From Clostridiales bacterium (lineage in GTDB: Bacteria; Bacillota; Clostridia; Tissierellales; Dethiosulfatibacteraceae), in the NCBI GenBank assembly GCA_003446975.1, contig DMAP01000436.1, positions 1-8,018 of the forward strand: a DNA stretch of 8,018 bases, in the 5' to 3' direction. Positions 5,533 to 8,018 of the stretch are shown here, piece after piece. A program made the position numbers and the translations under genes. Below the pieces are notes generated by a model, which had not been told where the DNA came from, did no database searches, and was given only the letters and a program-made list of their open reading frames with translations. The number at the start of each line of letters is the position of its first letter. Position 1 is the stretch's first letter.

Positions 5533-6789
5533 ATGCATGCGATAGAAAAAATATTGGCTAGAAACAGTGGCAGACAAAAGGTGGAGTCAGGTGAAATAGT
5601 AATGGCTAAGGTTGACTTTGCGGAAATCAATGACTTGTATCTCCAGACTGTTTATTCATTCTATGAAATGGAAGGCGAGAAGGTTTGGGACAAGGATAGA
5701 GCTGCGTTTGTCTTCGATCACTATGCACCTGCACCAACCATAGCATCAGCACAGATTCACAAGGAAATGAGAGAGTTTGCCAAGGAGCAAGACTTGACCT
5801 ACCATTTTGATGTCAACGCAGGGGTATGTCATCAGGTCATGCCTGAAGCTGGTCTAGTGTATCCAGGGATGATATTGGTAGCCACTGATTCCCACACAAC
5901 CACCCATGGAGCTTTTGGTGCGCTTGGAACGGGTGTGGGGGCCACAGACATGGCAACCATACTGATGACAGGGGAGCTGTGGTTCAGAGTACCCGAGGTG
6001 ATAGAGGTCAGAATCGATGGCATTCCAAAACAAGGCGTTATGCCCAAGGATGTTGTCTTATTGATATTAGGAAAACTAAAGGCGGATGGTGCGGTCTACA
6101 AAGCCATTGATTTTACAGGGACATACGTCGAACAGCTGGGTGTGGCCGGCAGGATGGTCATCTGCAATATGGCTGTAGAAATGGGCGCAAAAACCACCTA
6201 TATGCAACCCAATGAGGAGGTCTTGGAATATGTCGCGAAAAGAGCAGTGAGACCTTATGATGTAGTCCGGACTGATGCAGGATATGTGTATAGCGAAACT
6301 TATCATTTTGACGTCACAGACCTTGAGCCTCAGGTTGCAGCACCATCAAGCGTGGACAATGTCTTTAACCTAGATGACGTGGAAAAAGTCAGAATAGATC
6401 AAGCCTTTGTTGGAACCTGCACCGGGGGAAGGTTGGAAGATATTGAGGTTGCTGCTGACATACTTAGAGGTAAAAAAATAGCCAAATGGGTGAGATTATT
6501 GGTGATCCCCGCATCGACCGAGGTCATGCAGGAGAGTATTAGAAATGGGTATCTTCAGGAATTGATGGATGCTGGAGCTACTATATCCACCCCGGGTTGC
6601 GGTCCTTGTCTCAGTGCCCATGAGGGTGTTATTGCATCAGGAGAGGTTTGTGTCTCCACCTCAAACAGAAATTTCCCCGGAAGGATGGGCAGCACGGATT
6701 CGAAGATATATCTGGCATCACCAGCAACTGTTGCCGCATCAGCATTGACAGGCTATCTGACTAATCCGATAAAAAAGGGGGATCAATAA
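5533..6789 (+). CDS. LeuC/HacA-type hydro-lyase large subunit (3-isopropylmalate dehydratase family)
   Basis: Large, 4Fe-4S-containing subunit of an aconitase-superfamily hydro-lyase that adds or removes water on a hydroxy-acid; it acts with the small subunit encoded next. Length is 418 residues, matching the short archaeal-type LeuC/homoaconitase group rather than the roughly 465-residue bacterial LeuC. Seen: FDH (Asp62-His63); TDSHTTTHGAFGALGTGVGATD starting at 118; GTCTGGR (294-300) with cluster ligand Cys296; GCGPC with Cys356 and Cys359; and STSNRNFPGRMGS with substrate-binding Arg379 and Arg384. Odd: the family motif is usually G(S/T)CTNGR, and the Asn is Gly298 here. Start: ATG 5533 with AGGAGG 6 bases upstream. 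With no leuA or leuB visible and a malic enzyme downstream, the substrate may be isopropylmalate or another dicarboxylate (homoaconitate, dimethylmalate, maleate or citraconate types exist in this family). Family sure, substrate not. Confidence 0.9.
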   Translation: MHAIEKILARNSGRQKVESGEIVMAKVDFAEINDLYLQTVYSFYEMEGEKVWDKDRAAFVFDHYAPAPTIASAQIHKEMREFAKEQDLTYHFDVNAGVCHQVMPEAGLVYPGMILVATDSHTTTHGAFGALGTGVGATDMATILMTGELWFRVPEVIEVRIDGIPKQGVMPKDVVLLILGKLKADGAVYKAIDFTGTYVEQLGVAGRMVICNMAVEMGAKTTYMQPNEEVLEYVAKRAVRPYDVVRTDAGYVYSETYHFDVTDLEPQVAAPSSVDNVFNLDDVEKVRIDQAFVGTCTGGRLEDIEVAADILRGKKIAKWVRLLVIPASTEVMQESIRNGYLQELMDAGATISTPGCGPCLSAHEGVIASGEVCVSTSNRNFPGRMGSTDSKIYLASPATVAASALTGYLTNPIKKGDQ

Positions 6790-6790
6790 T

Positions 6791-7324
6791 ATGGAAACCA
6801 GAATAACAGGAAAAGTGATTGTATTGGGCAACAACATTGATACAGACCAGATTTATCCTGGAAGATTTCTCGAAATCACTGATCCCAAAGAGATAGGCAA
6901 AAGATGCCTGAGCGGTGTCAGCCCTGAAATAGCCGAAAAATTTCAAAAGGGTGATATCATAGTTGCCGGAACAAATTTCGGCTGCGGATCAAGCAGGGAA
7001 CATGCTGCAATTGCAATCATCAATATGGGTGCTAGCGTGGTGCTGGCAGACTCATTTGCCAGGATATTCTTTAGAAATTCAATCAATCTGGGACTTCCCC
7101 TAATCACTTGCAAGGGAATCAGCTCGAAGGTCAAGGATGGTCAGCTGATCGAACTGGATATTGAGGCGGGAGAATTGACTGTAAAAGAGACTAGAGAAAT
7201 TCTAAAAACTGACAAGTTGGGCGACTATGCCATGAGTATATTGGAAGCCGGTGGCATCAAACCCCTTATGCGGGAAAAGATGAGAAAGCTTAGAGAAAGA
7301 AATAAGGCACATTTAGATAAATAA
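6791..7324 (+). CDS. LeuD-type hydro-lyase small subunit (3-isopropylmalate dehydratase family)
   Basis: Small swivel-domain subunit that completes the active site of the LeuC-like protein, 177 residues. Seen: GNNIDTDQIYPGRFLEIT (13-30), the conserved DTD segment plus the loop that helps set substrate choice in this family, here FLEI rather than the YLR-type sequence known from homoaconitase and isopropylmalate isomerase; and FGCGSSREHA (63-72), the diagnostic LeuD motif, followed by ADSFARIFFRNSINLGLPLI. The tail from about 155 is basic (MREKMRKLRERNKAHLDK). Start: ATG 6791, one base after the LeuC-like stop, with GGGGGA (6777-6782) inside the end of that gene; translational coupling is likely. 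The unusual loop and the tail make the exact substrate uncertain. Confidence 0.9.
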   Translation: METRITGKVIVLGNNIDTDQIYPGRFLEITDPKEIGKRCLSGVSPEIAEKFQKGDIIVAGTNFGCGSSREHAAIAIINMGASVVLADSFARIFFRNSINLGLPLITCKGISSKVKDGQLIELDIEAGELTVKETREILKTDKLGDYAMSILEAGGIKPLMREKMRKLRERNKAHLDK

Positions 7325-7348
7325 ACAAGATAGTTGGAGGATTATAAA

Positions 7349-8018
7349 ATGGACTATAATCAAATGGCATTGGACTTGCACAAAAGACTGATGGGTAAAA
7401 TCACCGTCAATAGCAAAGTACCGGTAAAAAACAAGGAAGACTTATCAGTTGCCTATACACCAGGTGTGGCTGAGCCTTGCAGAGAAATACACAAGGATAT
7501 CAACAAGGTTTATGACTACACATCAAAGTCGAATCTGATTGCTGTTGTATCAGATGGGACAGCAGTTTTGGGTCTTGGTGACATAGGGGCCTCAGCGTCC
7601 ATTCCTGTCATGGAAGGAAAATGCGTATTGTTTAAGGAGTTTGGGAATGTGGATGCTTTTCCTATATGTCTAGACACAAAGGATCCCGATGAGATAGTCA
7701 GAATAGTTAAAATGATGGAACCCGTATTTGGTGGCATCAATCTAGAAGATATTGCAGCACCAAGATGCTTTGAAATAGAAGAGAAACTAAAGAAAGTCAT
7801 GAATATTCCCGTTTTCCATAATGATCAGCATGGTACGGCTATTGTTACAACAGCAGCTGTTATCAATGCCTTGAAACTGGCAGACAAAAAAATCGAGGAT
7901 GTCGTCGCAGTCATCAACGGTTCAGGAGCAGCTGGCAATTCTATCGCAAAGCTTTTGATAAGCCTTGGGATTAAAGATATCCTGATGTGTGACAGGACTG
8001 GTATAATCAGTAGAAACA
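7349..8018 (+). CDS. Malic enzyme, short NAD(P)-dependent form (C-terminus outside window)
   Basis: Oxidative decarboxylation of malate to pyruvate and CO2. The first 223 residues are present, about half or more of the roughly 390-residue short bacterial form, with no stop before the edge. Seen: AYTPGVAEPC with catalytic Tyr36; SDGTAVLGLGDIG (68-80); EGKCVLFKEFGNVDAFP with catalytic Lys91; INLEDIAAPRCFEIE (130-144) with metal-binding acids; FHNDQHGTAIV (156-166) including Asp159; and the nucleotide site NGSGAAG (GxGxxG 191-196). Asp215 at the end of the next strand suggests NAD rather than NADP, which is inference. Start: ATG 7349 with GGAGG (7336-7340) 8 bases upstream. It follows the LeuD-like gene by 24 bases with no terminator between, so it belongs to the same operon. 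None of the key residues expected in this part is missing. Confidence 0.92.
   Translation, partial: MDYNQMALDLHKRLMGKITVNSKVPVKNKEDLSVAYTPGVAEPCREIHKDINKVYDYTSKSNLIAVVSDGTAVLGLGDIGASASIPVMEGKCVLFKEFGNVDAFPICLDTKDPDEIVRIVKMMEPVFGGINLEDIAAPRCFEIEEKLKKVMNIPVFHNDQHGTAIVTTAAVINALKLADKKIEDVVAVINGSGAAGNSIAKLLISLGIKDILMCDRTGIISRN

Noticed and set aside
7516..7800. Open frame on the minus strand inside the malic enzyme gene.
   Set aside because: It lies opposite conserved malic enzyme motifs; no start signal.

Overview
The window looks like chromosomal DNA of an anaerobic, moderately AT-rich Gram-positive bacterium (Bacillota, probably Clostridia). The support is strong GGAGG-type ribosome binding sites, sigma-A-like promoters with 17-base spacers, an exported flavin reductase anchored as a lipoprotein, and several oxygen-sensitive enzyme types (an Fe-S flavoprotein and a 4Fe-4S hydro-lyase). 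No tRNA, rRNA, CRISPR array, insertion sequence or phage gene was seen. The taxonomic call is inference.

Layout. (1) 1-983, minus strand: the N-terminal 327 residues of an exported lipoprotein that joins a covalent-FMN domain to a fumarate/urocanate-reductase-type FAD domain; its C-terminus lies beyond base 1. It has its own well-formed promoter. (2) 1266-3718, plus strand: a CX2CX2CX7C iron-sulfur flavoprotein, then a CrtI-like FAD oxidoreductase that has its own near-consensus promoter overlapping the stop codon of the first gene. (3) 5123-3713, minus strand: an NTF2/SnoaL-like protein followed by a retinol-dehydrogenase-like short-chain dehydrogenase. The dehydrogenase gene runs tail-to-tail into the FAD oxidoreductase gene with a 6-base overlap. 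(4) 5124-5532: a roughly 400-base divergent intergenic region with candidate promoters in both directions. (5) 5533-8018, plus strand: an operon of LeuC-like and LeuD-like hydro-lyase subunits (1 base apart) and a short-form malic enzyme that runs off the right edge.

How the genes may work together. The first four complete genes (iron-sulfur flavoprotein, FAD oxidoreductase, NTF2-like protein, SDR) look like a redox tailoring set acting on a lipid- or isoprenoid-like or other hydrophobic small molecule. The substrate cannot be read from the sequence. The last three genes look like a dicarboxylate module: an aconitase-superfamily hydro-lyase interconverts a hydroxy-dicarboxylate and its unsaturated or isomeric partner, and a malic enzyme decarboxylates malate to pyruvate. 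No leuA or leuB is visible beside the LeuCD-like pair, and the large subunit carries GTCTGGR where the family usually has GTCTNGR, so a role outside leucine synthesis is plausible. The exported flavoprotein at the left edge would use an unsaturated acid (fumarate-like or urocanate-like) as an extracytoplasmic electron acceptor.

Nothing here is clearly a new defence or mobile system. The most promising leads are the LeuCD-malic enzyme operon and the convergent four-gene redox cluster.
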